From Dyadobacter sediminis (GTDB lineage: Bacteria; Bacteroidota; Bacteroidia; Cytophagales; Spirosomataceae): a stretch of DNA of 64,000 nucleotides. Shown piece after piece: positions 1 through 8,107 of this stretch. Both the position numbers and the translations under genes were made by a program. The notes beneath the pieces were generated by a model that did no database searches, had not been told where the DNA came from, and saw only the letters and a list, made by a program, of their open reading frames with translations. The stretch lies in assembly GCF_005860765.1 (NCBI RefSeq), contig NZ_VCEI01000030.1, forward strand, positions 338,139 through 402,138, in the 5' to 3' direction. Every line of letters begins with the position of its first letter. Within the stretch, counting starts at the first letter, position 1.

Positions 1-1
1 A

Positions 2-1132
2 CACCCGGCAACACACGGGATTTTTCAAAACGTTCTGAAAATGGACGGTGAAAAAATCGTTTCGGGCGAGCAGACCATTGGATATATACATCGTGCATTT
101 GAAAAAATTGCTGAAAGAAGAGCATTTTATCAGATTACTACATTAACCGACCGTATGAACTACTGTTCATCCCCGATCAATAATCTGGGATGGAATATGA
201 CAGTAGAGAAATTACTGGGTGTGGAAGTTCCGAAAAGAGCGCAGTACATCCGCGTGATTATGATGGAGCTTGCACGTATCACGGACCATTTGATCTGTAA
301 CAGCATTCTTGGCGTTGATACGGGTGCTTTTACCGGGTTTTTGTATGTTATGCAGAAACGGGAAGAAGTATATGAAATTTATGAAGAAGTTTGCGGAGCG
401 CGTCTGACCACCAATATGGGCCGTTTGGGCGGCATGGAACGTGATCTTTCTACAACTGCAATCCGCAAGATTCATGAATTCATCAAGTCGTTTCCGCCGG
501 TTCTGAAAGAGCTTGAAAAGCTGCTGAACCGTAACCGTATTTTCATGGACCGTACCATAAACGTGGGTCCGATTTCAGTGGAAAGAGCGTTGTCTTACGG
601 TTTTACCGGACCTAATTTGCGTGCTGCCGGCCTGGATTATGATGTCCGTGTCATGAATCCTTATTCTTCTTACGAGGACTTTGATTTTTCAATTCCCGTT
701 GGCCAGAACGGAGATACTTATGACCGTTACATGGTTCGCAATGAGGAAATGTGGCAAAGTCTGAAAATTGTGGAACAAGCCATCAACAACCTTCCGGAAG
801 GGCCGTATTATGCGGATGCGCCGGAATATTACCTTCCTCCGAAAAAAGAAGTTTACAGGAACATGGAAGCGCTTATTTACCATTTCAAAATTGTAATGGG
901 CGAAATAGATGCGCCTGCCGGAGAAGTTTATCATGCAGTGGAAGGAGGAAACGGCGAACTGGGCTTTTATCTGATCAGTGATGGCGGAAGAGCACCATAC
1001 CGGCTTCATTTCCGCCGGCCAAGCTTTATCTATTATCAGGCATATCCTGAAATGTGTAAAGGCAGCACATTGTCCGATGCGATTTTAACAATGAGCAGCC
1101 TGAATGTAATTGCCGGAGAGCTGGATGCCTGA
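2..1132 (+). CDS. nuoD: NADH-quinone oxidoreductase subunit D, 5' end outside window
   Basis: This is the 49-kDa subunit of respiratory complex I, part of the peripheral arm that lines the quinone-binding site. The reading frame is open from base 2 and begins with HPATHG, the hallmark NuoD motif that normally lies near residue 20-40. The true start is therefore upstream of the window, and the ATG at 41 is internal. Other family marks are the MGRLGGMERD stretch and the RPSFIYYQ segment near the C-terminus, which ends in the usual ELDA-type tail. The visible 376 residues are nearly the full ~400-residue protein. nuoE follows after 72 bases on the same strand. nuoA-C are presumably upstream, outside the view. 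Confidence 0.95.
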   Translation, partial: HPATHGIFQNVLKMDGEKIVSGEQTIGYIHRAFEKIAERRAFYQITTLTDRMNYCSSPINNLGWNMTVEKLLGVEVPKRAQYIRVIMMELARITDHLICNSILGVDTGAFTGFLYVMQKREEVYEIYEEVCGARLTTNMGRLGGMERDLSTTAIRKIHEFIKSFPPVLKELEKLLNRNRIFMDRTINVGPISVERALSYGFTGPNLRAAGLDYDVRVMNPYSSYEDFDFSIPVGQNGDTYDRYMVRNEEMWQSLKIVEQAINNLPEGPYYADAPEYYLPPKKEVYRNMEALIYHFKIVMGEIDAPAGEVYHAVEGGNGELGFYLISDGGRAPYRLHFRRPSFIYYQAYPEMCKGSTLSDAILTMSSLNVIAGELDA

Positions 1133-1204
1133 AAAAATGGACTTCAATCCATAAACAATAAGGTTTTCATGTTGGAAAACTTGTTTCAAAGACTATATTA
1201 AGAA

Positions 1205-1702
1205 ATGACGGAAATCCCTAATCTTGTTGCGTTTACACCGGAACGACTGGAAAAAGTAAAAGAAATCATTGCACGTTATCCCGAGGGCCGGCAGAAATCA
1301 GCTCTTTTGCCTGTTCTGCACGTTGCACAGGAACAATGGGGCTGGCTGAGCAGTGAAGTAATGGATTATGTGGCTGGTATTCTAAGTATTGAGCCCGTGG
1401 AGGTTTACGAGGTTGCGACCTTTTACACGATGTATCATCTTGATCCGGTCGGAAAGCATGTCATCGAATATTGCCGTACAGGTCCTTGCTGCCTGATGGG
1501 CGGTGAAGATGTATATGGCCATCTGAAGCAAAAACTGGGTATCGGAGCAGGCGAGACTACATCGGACGGCCTTTTTACCCTGAAAGAAGTGGAATGTCTG
1601 GCGGCGTGCGGTTGGGGGCCGGTTTTTCAGATTCGTGAGAAGTATTATATGAATCTTACGAACGACCGCATAGACGAAATCATTGAAGAGTTAAGTAAAT
1701 AA
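1205..1702 (+). CDS. nuoE: NADH-quinone oxidoreductase subunit E (24-kDa, [2Fe-2S])
   Basis: This is a 165-residue subunit of the NADH-oxidising module of complex I. It has the thioredoxin-like fold that carries the [2Fe-2S] cluster N1a. The four ligands are visible as C90-x4-C95 (CRTGPC) and C131-x3-C135 (CLAAC), with the typical 35-residue gap between the pairs. The length matches the family. It sits between nuoD and nuoF, 24 bases before nuoF, as in most nuo operons. No anomalies were seen. Confidence 0.95.
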   Translation: MTEIPNLVAFTPERLEKVKEIIARYPEGRQKSALLPVLHVAQEQWGWLSSEVMDYVAGILSIEPVEVYEVATFYTMYHLDPVGKHVIEYCRTGPCCLMGGEDVYGHLKQKLGIGAGETTSDGLFTLKEVECLAACGWGPVFQIREKYYMNLTNDRIDEIIEELSK

Positions 1703-1726
1703 GCTGTAAGCTGAAAATATCCTCAA

Positions 1727-3067
1727 ATGGCTAGAAAAATATTAACGGAGCATATCAATATTCCAGGTATTGAAAGCTTTGACGTTTACCGTCAGCAGGG
1801 AGGCTATACTGCCGTTGAAAAAGCTATAAAAACCATGACTCCGGAAGAAGTTGTGGAAGAAGCAAAAAAATCAGGTGTGCGCGGACGAGGCGGCGCCGGA
1901 TTTCCGATGGGAATGAAATGGGGCTTTCTGGCAAAACCCGAAGGCGTTCCCCGTTATCTTGTATGCAACGCGGATGAATCCGAGCCTGGAACTTTCAAGG
2001 ATCATCATTTAATGAAATCGATCCCTCATTTGCTGATCGAGGGAATGATCATTTCCAGTTTTGCACTTGGCGCTAACAAGTCTTTCATTTATGTCCGCGG
2101 TGAGCTGATGTATGTGATACGGATTCTGGAAAAAGCTATTGAAGAAGCAAAAGCAAAAGGATTTCTTGGAAAAAATATATTGGGAAGCGGCTACGATCTC
2201 GAACTGATTGTTCAGCCCGGCGGTGGCGCTTACATATGCGGAGAAGAAACGGCATTGCTGGAATCGCTTGAAGGCAAAAGAGGCAATCCGAGAAACAAAC
2301 CTCCGTTCCCGGCAGTAAAAGGATTATATCAGAGCCCTACGGTCGTCAATAACGTGGAATCTATTTCCAATATGCCGTGGATTATCAATAACGGCGGCGA
2401 TGCGTATGCAGCAATTGGAATCGGACGGAGTACGGGCACAAAACTGATTTCTGCATCAGGACACATCCAGAAACCGGGTGTTTACGAGATTGAACTTGGA
2501 CTAAGCGTTGATGAATTCCTGAACTCGGACGAATATTGCGGCGGTATCAGAAAAGGACATTATCTGAAAGCACTGGTTGCAGGCGGTTCTTCCGTGCCCA
2601 TTCTTCCTGCAAATCTGATTACAAAAACGGCCAATGGCGAAGATCGTCTGATGTCATATGAATCTTTGTCTGACGGCGGATTTGCAACGGGCACCATGCT
2701 GGGTTCAGGCGGGTTTATTGTTTTTGATGAAACAGCCTGTATCGTACGAAATACATGGAATTTTTCCCGTTTTTATCACCATGAATCGTGCGGACAATGC
2801 AGTCCATGCCGTGAAGGAACCGGCTGGATGGAAAAAGTACTGCACCGGATCGAGCATGGGCATGGCAGCATGCACGATATTGATCTGCTTGTCGATATTT
2901 CCAAGAAAATAGAAGGCAATACAATCTGTCCTTTGGGAGACGCGGCTGCGTGGCCTGTTGCCAGCGCAATCCGTCATTTCAGGGACGAATTCATGTGGCA
3001 TATAACCAATCCGCTGGAAGCGTCGCAGCCGGGTGCTGTATATCAGGGAGAAATGGCACTGGTATAA
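1727..3067 (+). CDS. nuoF: NADH-quinone oxidoreductase subunit F (51-kDa, FMN, [4Fe-4S])
   Basis: This 446-residue protein is the NADH-dehydrogenase subunit of complex I. It binds NADH and FMN and passes electrons to cluster N3. The glycine-rich motif GRGGAGFPMGMKW lies at residues 53-65, and the second glycine-rich site with CGEETALL at about 165-178. The [4Fe-4S] ligands are C355, C358 and C361 (CGQCSPC) plus C401 (NTICPLGD). The length is normal. Its TAA stop overlaps by one base the ATG of the next gene, a membrane protein unrelated to complex I. nuoG therefore does not follow directly. Confidence 0.96.
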   Translation: MARKILTEHINIPGIESFDVYRQQGGYTAVEKAIKTMTPEEVVEEAKKSGVRGRGGAGFPMGMKWGFLAKPEGVPRYLVCNADESEPGTFKDHHLMKSIPHLLIEGMIISSFALGANKSFIYVRGELMYVIRILEKAIEEAKAKGFLGKNILGSGYDLELIVQPGGGAYICGEETALLESLEGKRGNPRNKPPFPAVKGLYQSPTVVNNVESISNMPWIINNGGDAYAAIGIGRSTGTKLISASGHIQKPGVYEIELGLSVDEFLNSDEYCGGIRKGHYLKALVAGGSSVPILPANLITKTANGEDRLMSYESLSDGGFATGTMLGSGGFIVFDETACIVRNTWNFSRFYHHESCGQCSPCREGTGWMEKVLHRIEHGHGSMHDIDLLVDISKKIEGNTICPLGDAAAWPVASAIRHFRDEFMWHITNPLEASQPGAVYQGEMALV

Positions 3068-4596
3068 TGAATTTGAACAAAACCCTGCTTTGGATTAAAA
3101 ACAATTCATTATCAATTTCTCTTGTTTTCGGACTGATCAGTTTTGTAATTCTTGTTGCCATTAAAATCAAGGCTTCAATCAGTTATCATCCTGATATTTC
3201 CGGAAGCGAGGGCAGCAGCATCGCTCCTATCCAGCTTCTTGTTGACGGAAATGCCATTTACCGCGATCCGGAAAATGCCCCTTTTCGTCTAACGCAGTAT
3301 ACGCCGCTTTACTTCTGTATGGTCGCATTTTTCTGCAAATTGGCAAACTGGCATGCTGCCGAGGTACACAAGATATATCTTGCAAGCAGGTTCTTTTCAA
3401 ATGTTTTTACAATTTTGGCTGTATCCGTTGCAGGTTTACTGATTTTCCGGATTACAAAAAAGAAAATAGCAGGAATTCTAGCAGCATTGTATGTTTTTCA
3501 TGTGCTAAGCTTCTGGTTTCTGACTACATCGCGGCCGGACAGTTTACTTGTGCTGCTGACTGCCCTTTTTATCTGTAGCGTTTATTACGCATTGAGCGGT
3601 ACCGGAAATCAATACGGGTGGTACGTGGCAATCTTTATAGCCGTATCGGCTTTTTTTGTCAAGCAAAGCGGCGCCATTTTGTCCATTTCACTGGGTTTAT
3701 TCTGGTTATGTACAAAGCAATGGAAAACGTTATTTACGCTGACTGTCTTTGGACTGGCCGTTTTCGGATTTTATCTGTTGCTTTTGCCGATCAACAGCGT
3801 AGATCTGTTTTTTACAAACATCATCGGAGGCGTTGCGAATTCTGCCAGCTGGGGCTGGTTTTATGACTGGACACTTCAGCACTGGCTATTGCAGTTTGCG
3901 CCTTTGATTGTCATCAACATCATCGTAAGTGCCTACATACTTTATTACAAGCCTTCCGACTTTTACCTGTTTTTGACTCTATGTTGTTTTATGTTTTTTG
4001 TATTTTCAACAACAACCGCTTTTAAAATAGGTGCAGGCGTCGGTTATTATCAGGATTATATGCTTACAGCGGTGGTGCAGATTACTTTATTTACCTGTGA
4101 TGCGGCAAACCGGCATATTTTCAACAATGATTTTTTAAGGTCCGGATTATCGCTGTACCTTGTTCTGGCGTTTATGCATTGTACAATATTTTTGTTTATG
4201 AAGTACAATGCATCCAGCAATGAAAATTTTGTAAGCCACTATATTGAAGAACGAAAGGTATCCGAGTATCTTTATCACGATAAAAAGTTAAAGGAAAATG
4301 AATGGGTTTATGTATGCCCCGGAGCAGGAGAAGGAAGTTTCGGCGGTTATCTTCTGAATCATTTTTTGGTCAGGAATGCCCTGATCCCTTTTGCAGATCT
4401 CGTTTACCTCGCTGACCGGAACGGTACTTTCAATTACGACAAGTTCCGAAGCATGGTTAGGAAAAAGGAAATCAAATATGTAATTTCAAAGAAGGGAAGT
4501 GTACCCGTTAATATACTAAATTACGATTTTGGAACTACTTTAAAGTATAATTCCACAATTGGCTCATTCGATATATATGAAGCAAACAAACTATAG
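3067..4596 (+). CDS. Multi-spanning membrane protein, probable GT-C (ArnT/PMT-like) glycosyltransferase
   Basis: This is a 509-residue polytopic membrane protein lying between nuoF and nuoG. I chose the ATG at 3067 because it overlaps the nuoF stop by one base (TAATG) and the protein then starts with a short cytoplasmic stretch before the first hydrophobic segment. About ten hydrophobic segments follow, and a soluble C-terminal region begins near residue 385. The first loop after TM1 is acidic (ISGSEGSS) and is followed by a YTPLYF-type motif, as in the GT-C lipid-linked sugar transferases. That fit is a family-level resemblance and no catalytic residue is proven. Its location means it is likely co-transcribed and translationally coupled with nuoF. 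The link to respiration, if any, is unknown. Confidence 0.7.
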   Translation: MNLNKTLLWIKNNSLSISLVFGLISFVILVAIKIKASISYHPDISGSEGSSIAPIQLLVDGNAIYRDPENAPFRLTQYTPLYFCMVAFFCKLANWHAAEVHKIYLASRFFSNVFTILAVSVAGLLIFRITKKKIAGILAALYVFHVLSFWFLTTSRPDSLLVLLTALFICSVYYALSGTGNQYGWYVAIFIAVSAFFVKQSGAILSISLGLFWLCTKQWKTLFTLTVFGLAVFGFYLLLLPINSVDLFFTNIIGGVANSASWGWFYDWTLQHWLLQFAPLIVINIIVSAYILYYKPSDFYLFLTLCCFMFFVFSTTTAFKIGAGVGYYQDYMLTAVVQITLFTCDAANRHIFNNDFLRSGLSLYLVLAFMHCTIFLFMKYNASSNENFVSHYIEERKVSEYLYHDKKLKENEWVYVCPGAGEGSFGGYLLNHFLVRNALIPFADLVYLADRNGTFNYDKFRSMVRKKEIKYVISKKGSVPVNILNYDFGTTLKYNSTIGSFDIYEANKL

Positions 4597-4617
4597 AATT
4601 GTGAATAGTTATTTGGC

Positions 4618-5733
4618 ATGGAAGAAATAAAACCTCAACTGATAAAAATCACTTTTGACGGCATTGAAGTCGAAGTAGAGCCCGGCACCACCATTATGCA
4701 GGCTGCACGTAAAATTGCCGAAGCTGATGCTTCTCAATCTGCGCTGGTGCCACCGGCAATGTGCTACTATAAACCGTTGCCGACATCCGGCGGTAAATGC
4801 CGTGCATGCCTTGTAAGAGTTGCGCAGGGTTCTGCAAAAGATCCGCGTCCGATGCCGAAACTGGTTCCATCCTGCATCACGCAGGTTCAGGAAGGCATGG
4901 TTGTAGAAAACACCACCAATCAGGCTGTTTTGGATACCCGTAAAAGCATCGTTGAATTCCTGCTGATCAATCATCCACTTGACTGCCCGATCTGTGATCA
5001 GGCCGGTGAATGCCACCTTCAGGATTTTGCCTTTGAACACGGTTCTGCCAAAACCCGCTATGAAGAAGACAGAAGGACTTTCGACAAAATTGACATAGGT
5101 CCTTATGTTCAGCTGCATATGACGCGATGCATCCTTTGCTACCGCTGCGTTTACACGGCAGATCAGATTACAGACAAGCGTGTGCATGGCGTAATGAACC
5201 GCGGAGATGCATCGGAAATCAGTACTTACATCGAAAAGGCAATCGATAACGATTTTTCCGGAAATGTAATCGACGTTTGTCCCGTTGGCGCTCTTACGGA
5301 TAAAACATACCGCTTTAAAAACAGAGTCTGGTTTACAAAGCCGGAAGATGCGCACAGAGATTGCGATAAATGCTGCGGAAAAGTAACGCTTTGGTACCGT
5401 GGCGAAGAAGTGATCCGGATTACTGCACGAAAAAATACATGGGGTGAGGTCAATGACTTTATCTGCAACACGTGCCGTTTTGAAAAGAAAAAAACAAGTG
5501 ACTGGGTACTGGAAGGACCAACGAAAGTAAAAAGAAGCTCTGTTATTTCAACGAATAAATACCGTTCGGACCTGGTTAAAAATCCTGATTTTGCACTGAA
5601 ACTCGCTGAAAGCCAGTATAAGAAAATTGATGATTCGCGTGAATATGTTACGGATGAGGAAGTTGTTCGTCATCAGAGCATAGAAAATAATGACAAGGCA
5701 AATCACAGATCTTTGCTGGCCAAAAACAATTGA
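4618..5733 (+). CDS. nuoG: NADH-quinone oxidoreductase subunit G, short form without molybdopterin-type domain
   Basis: This is the 371-residue Fe-S subunit of complex I. Ligand sets in order are the [2Fe-2S] N1b group (C49, C61, C64, C86), the His-Cys3 N5 group (H119, C123, C126, C132), and the [4Fe-4S] N4 group (C171, C174, C177, C221). Proteobacterial NuoG is 680-900 residues long and continues into a molybdopterin oxidoreductase-like domain. This one stops soon after residue 290. A remnant of the next Fe-S domain is visible as C249-x2-C252 and C283-x2-C286, an incomplete N7-like set. Short NuoG proteins occur in Bacteroidota, so this is probably not a truncation (established family knowledge). 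The C-terminal ~80 residues are charged and low in cysteine. Confidence 0.9.
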   Translation: MEEIKPQLIKITFDGIEVEVEPGTTIMQAARKIAEADASQSALVPPAMCYYKPLPTSGGKCRACLVRVAQGSAKDPRPMPKLVPSCITQVQEGMVVENTTNQAVLDTRKSIVEFLLINHPLDCPICDQAGECHLQDFAFEHGSAKTRYEEDRRTFDKIDIGPYVQLHMTRCILCYRCVYTADQITDKRVHGVMNRGDASEISTYIEKAIDNDFSGNVIDVCPVGALTDKTYRFKNRVWFTKPEDAHRDCDKCCGKVTLWYRGEEVIRITARKNTWGEVNDFICNTCRFEKKKTSDWVLEGPTKVKRSSVISTNKYRSDLVKNPDFALKLAESQYKKIDDSREYVTDEEVVRHQSIENNDKANHRSLLAKNN

Positions 5734-5772
5734 TGCAGTACTGACAACAAATTATTCAACTACGTTTAAAAA

Positions 5773-6852
5773 ATGGATTTAATAGAGTTTTCAATTAAAA
5801 CTGCGACAATTTTTGTTGTTTTTGTGCTTACCCTGCTCATTGCGATGTATTCTACATGGGCAGAGCGTAAAGTAGCTGGATTCATACAAGACCGCATGGG
5901 ACCTAACCGGGCAGGACCGGGCGGATTGCTGCAGCCACTGGCAGATGCGGGCAAAATGTTTTTTAAAGAAGATTTTATTCCTGCACTTGCCAACAAATGG
6001 CTCTTCATTGCGGGTCCGTGCCTTGCCATGCTCACTGCGCTTCTGGCCAGTGCCGTAATCCCATTCGGAAGCACATTCCGGTTTAACGGACACGAAGTAA
6101 ATCTTCAGGGCGTTGAATCCAATATCGGGATACTTTATGTTTTTGGTGTTGTGGCGCTTGGCGTTTACGGAATTATGGTCGGCGGATGGGCTTCCAATAA
6201 CAAATTTTCTCTTCTGGGTGCCATCCGGGCAGCTTCGCAAAATATCAGTTATGAAGTGGCTATGGGTTTATCGCTGATTGCGATCCTGATGATGAGCAGC
6301 TCGCTTTCACTGGGTGAAATTGTTTCACAACAGCACGGCGGTAACTGGAACATTTTTTACCAGCCACTGGGTTTTATTATTTTCATAACCTGTTCTTTCG
6401 CAGAATGTAACCGTGTTCCTTTTGACCTTCCTGAATGTGAAACAGAGCTTGTAGGCGGTTACCATACGGAATACGGAAGTATGAAACTGGGTTTTTACCT
6501 GTTTGCAGAATACATCAACATGTTTGTTTCCTCGGCGATTATTTCCGTTCTGTATTTCGGCGGTTATAACTATCCCGGAATGGATTGGGTTTATACTCAG
6601 CTTACAGATGCGTTTGGAACCCAGACAGGCCATAACATTGCAACGCTGATCGGAACTGCGGTATTCTTCGGAAAAACGCTGTTCTTTATATTCTTTTATA
6701 TGTGGGTACGCTGGACCATTCCGCGTTTCCGTTACGATCAGCTGATGAATCTGGGTTGGAAAAAATTGATTCCATTGGCTATTTTCAATATTATTATTAC
6801 AGGTGCTGCAGTGTTGTTTCTCAAACCTGCAATTACTGCCTGGCTGAATTAA
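5773..6852 (+). CDS. nuoH: NADH-quinone oxidoreductase subunit H
   Basis: This 359-residue membrane subunit of complex I joins the peripheral arm to the membrane arm and forms part of the quinone chamber. Family motifs include AERKVAGFIQDRMGPNR (about residues 30-46) and the FAECNRVPFDLPECETELVGGYHTEY stretch split over residues 208-233, which contains the conserved acidic loop. About eight hydrophobic segments are evident and the length is normal. It lies 39 bases after nuoG and 16 bases before nuoI. Confidence 0.96.
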   Translation: MDLIEFSIKTATIFVVFVLTLLIAMYSTWAERKVAGFIQDRMGPNRAGPGGLLQPLADAGKMFFKEDFIPALANKWLFIAGPCLAMLTALLASAVIPFGSTFRFNGHEVNLQGVESNIGILYVFGVVALGVYGIMVGGWASNNKFSLLGAIRAASQNISYEVAMGLSLIAILMMSSSLSLGEIVSQQHGGNWNIFYQPLGFIIFITCSFAECNRVPFDLPECETELVGGYHTEYGSMKLGFYLFAEYINMFVSSAIISVLYFGGYNYPGMDWVYTQLTDAFGTQTGHNIATLIGTAVFFGKTLFFIFFYMWVRWTIPRFRYDQLMNLGWKKLIPLAIFNIIITGAAVLFLKPAITAWLN

Positions 6853-6868
6853 ATTAAAATGTATTGCT

Positions 6869-7462
6869 ATGCAATTGACAAACCGCTCAAAGCAAGTAAG
6901 CAATAAAGAAATGACGCTGATGGAGCGTGCATACCTGCCAGCTATTGCAACTGGTCTGGCGATCACCATCAAGCACTTTTTTGCTAAAAAAGTTACCATT
7001 CAATATCCGGAAGTTAAAAGATATCTTGGCCCTGTTTTCAGAGGAAGACACATTCTCAAAAGGGATGAAGATGGCAGGGAACGCTGCACCGCATGCGGAT
7101 TGTGTGCCGTTGCCTGTCCTGCTGAAGCCATTTCGATGATTGCAGCCGAACGTGAAAAGGGTGAAGAAAACCTGTACCGTGAAGAAAAATATGCGGCCGT
7201 GTACGAAGTAAATATGCTCAGGTGTATTTTCTGCGGCCTATGTGAGGAAGCATGCCCGAAACAGGCTGTATATCTTCGCCATGATGAATTCATTCCGGTC
7301 TTTGCTGATCGTGATCAGGTTATCTGGGGAAAAGATTTGCTGGTGGAAGACATGAATAACCGCTACACACGCGAGGCATGGACCAAAGAAGAAGCACGTG
7401 TTCTGGACCTGAAAAAAGCCAGCGGAGAAGTAACAAATGTAGTTCCAAGAGCCATTCCCTGA
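6869..7462 (+). CDS. nuoI: NADH-quinone oxidoreductase subunit I (23-kDa, two [4Fe-4S]), copy 1
   Basis: This 197-residue ferredoxin-like subunit of complex I carries clusters N6a and N6b. Two complete C-x2-C-x2-C-x3-CP motifs are present, at C73/C76/C79/C83 and C119/C122/C125/C129. An internal ATG at 6911 (residue 15) would also give a complete protein and may be the real start. The sequence ends cleanly without the repetitive tail of the second NuoI at 40410-41855. It belongs to the nuoD-J operon. Confidence 0.95.
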   Translation: MQLTNRSKQVSNKEMTLMERAYLPAIATGLAITIKHFFAKKVTIQYPEVKRYLGPVFRGRHILKRDEDGRERCTACGLCAVACPAEAISMIAAEREKGEENLYREEKYAAVYEVNMLRCIFCGLCEEACPKQAVYLRHDEFIPVFADRDQVIWGKDLLVEDMNNRYTREAWTKEEARVLDLKKASGEVTNVVPRAIP

Positions 7463-7495
7463 TCTGATCCAATTACGGCATTAAAGCCAATTATT

Positions 7496-8014
7496 ATGAA
7501 TTCGTCCGTATCATTTTTCTATTTTCTTTCATTTCTTACCATTCTGAGCGCTGTAATGGTGGTTATATCACGCAATCCGATTCATAGCGTGCTTTATCTG
7601 ATCCTGACATTTTTTTCACTGTCGGGCCATTATATTCTGCTGAATGCACAGTTTCTTGCGGCGGTGAACATCATCGTTTATGCCGGGGCCATTATGGTGC
7701 TCTTCCTTTTTGTAATTATGTTCCTAAACATAAAGCAGGATCAGGAAGAAACAAAAAACAACCTGACAAAAATTGCTGCTGCTGTTGTAGGCGGAACCGT
7801 TTTTGTAATTCTGTTTGGTGCTTACCGTAAAACTGCAATCCCGGCGTTCAATCCGGATCAGTTCGATTCACAAATCGGAATGATCGAGAGCCTGGGAAAT
7901 TTGCTATTCCGTGACTATCTGCTTCCTTTCGAGCTGGCTTCTATTCTGCTTCTGGTAGCGATGGTAGGAGCAGTAATGCTGGGTAAAAGAGAAATCGGGG
8001 AAAGACATTTCTAG
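7496..8014 (+). CDS. nuoJ: NADH-quinone oxidoreductase subunit J, copy 1
   Basis: This is a 172-residue membrane subunit of complex I with five hydrophobic segments. The family-typical pattern includes the HYILLNAQFLAAVNIIVYAG region at about residues 44-63 and the GAVMLGKR-type end. It is the last gene of this operon in the window. A strong hairpin follows 30 bases later, and then a gene on the opposite strand. The usual nuoK-L-M-N genes do not follow here. A second nuoJ lies at 39842-40372. Confidence 0.94.
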   Translation: MNSSVSFFYFLSFLTILSAVMVVISRNPIHSVLYLILTFFSLSGHYILLNAQFLAAVNIIVYAGAIMVLFLFVIMFLNIKQDQEETKNNLTKIAAAVVGGTVFVILFGAYRKTAIPAFNPDQFDSQIGMIESLGNLLFRDYLLPFELASILLLVAMVGAVMLGKREIGERHF

Positions 8015-8046
8015 ATTTTTTACCTGAAAGATAGATACATTCATAA

Positions 8047-8086
8047 AAAAAGGGGGAGCATACTCAATCAAGTATCTCCCCTTTTT
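8047..8086. terminator. Bidirectional intrinsic terminator between nuoJ and gcvP
   Basis: An inverted repeat with an A-rich 5' flank and T-rich 3' flank reads AAAAAGGGGGAGCATACT, a six-base loop, then AGTATCTCCCCTTTTT. It sits between the convergent ends of nuoJ and gcvP and can serve both. Confidence 0.85.
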
Positions 8087-8107
8087 CTATGTCCGGATTT
8101 GATTAAA

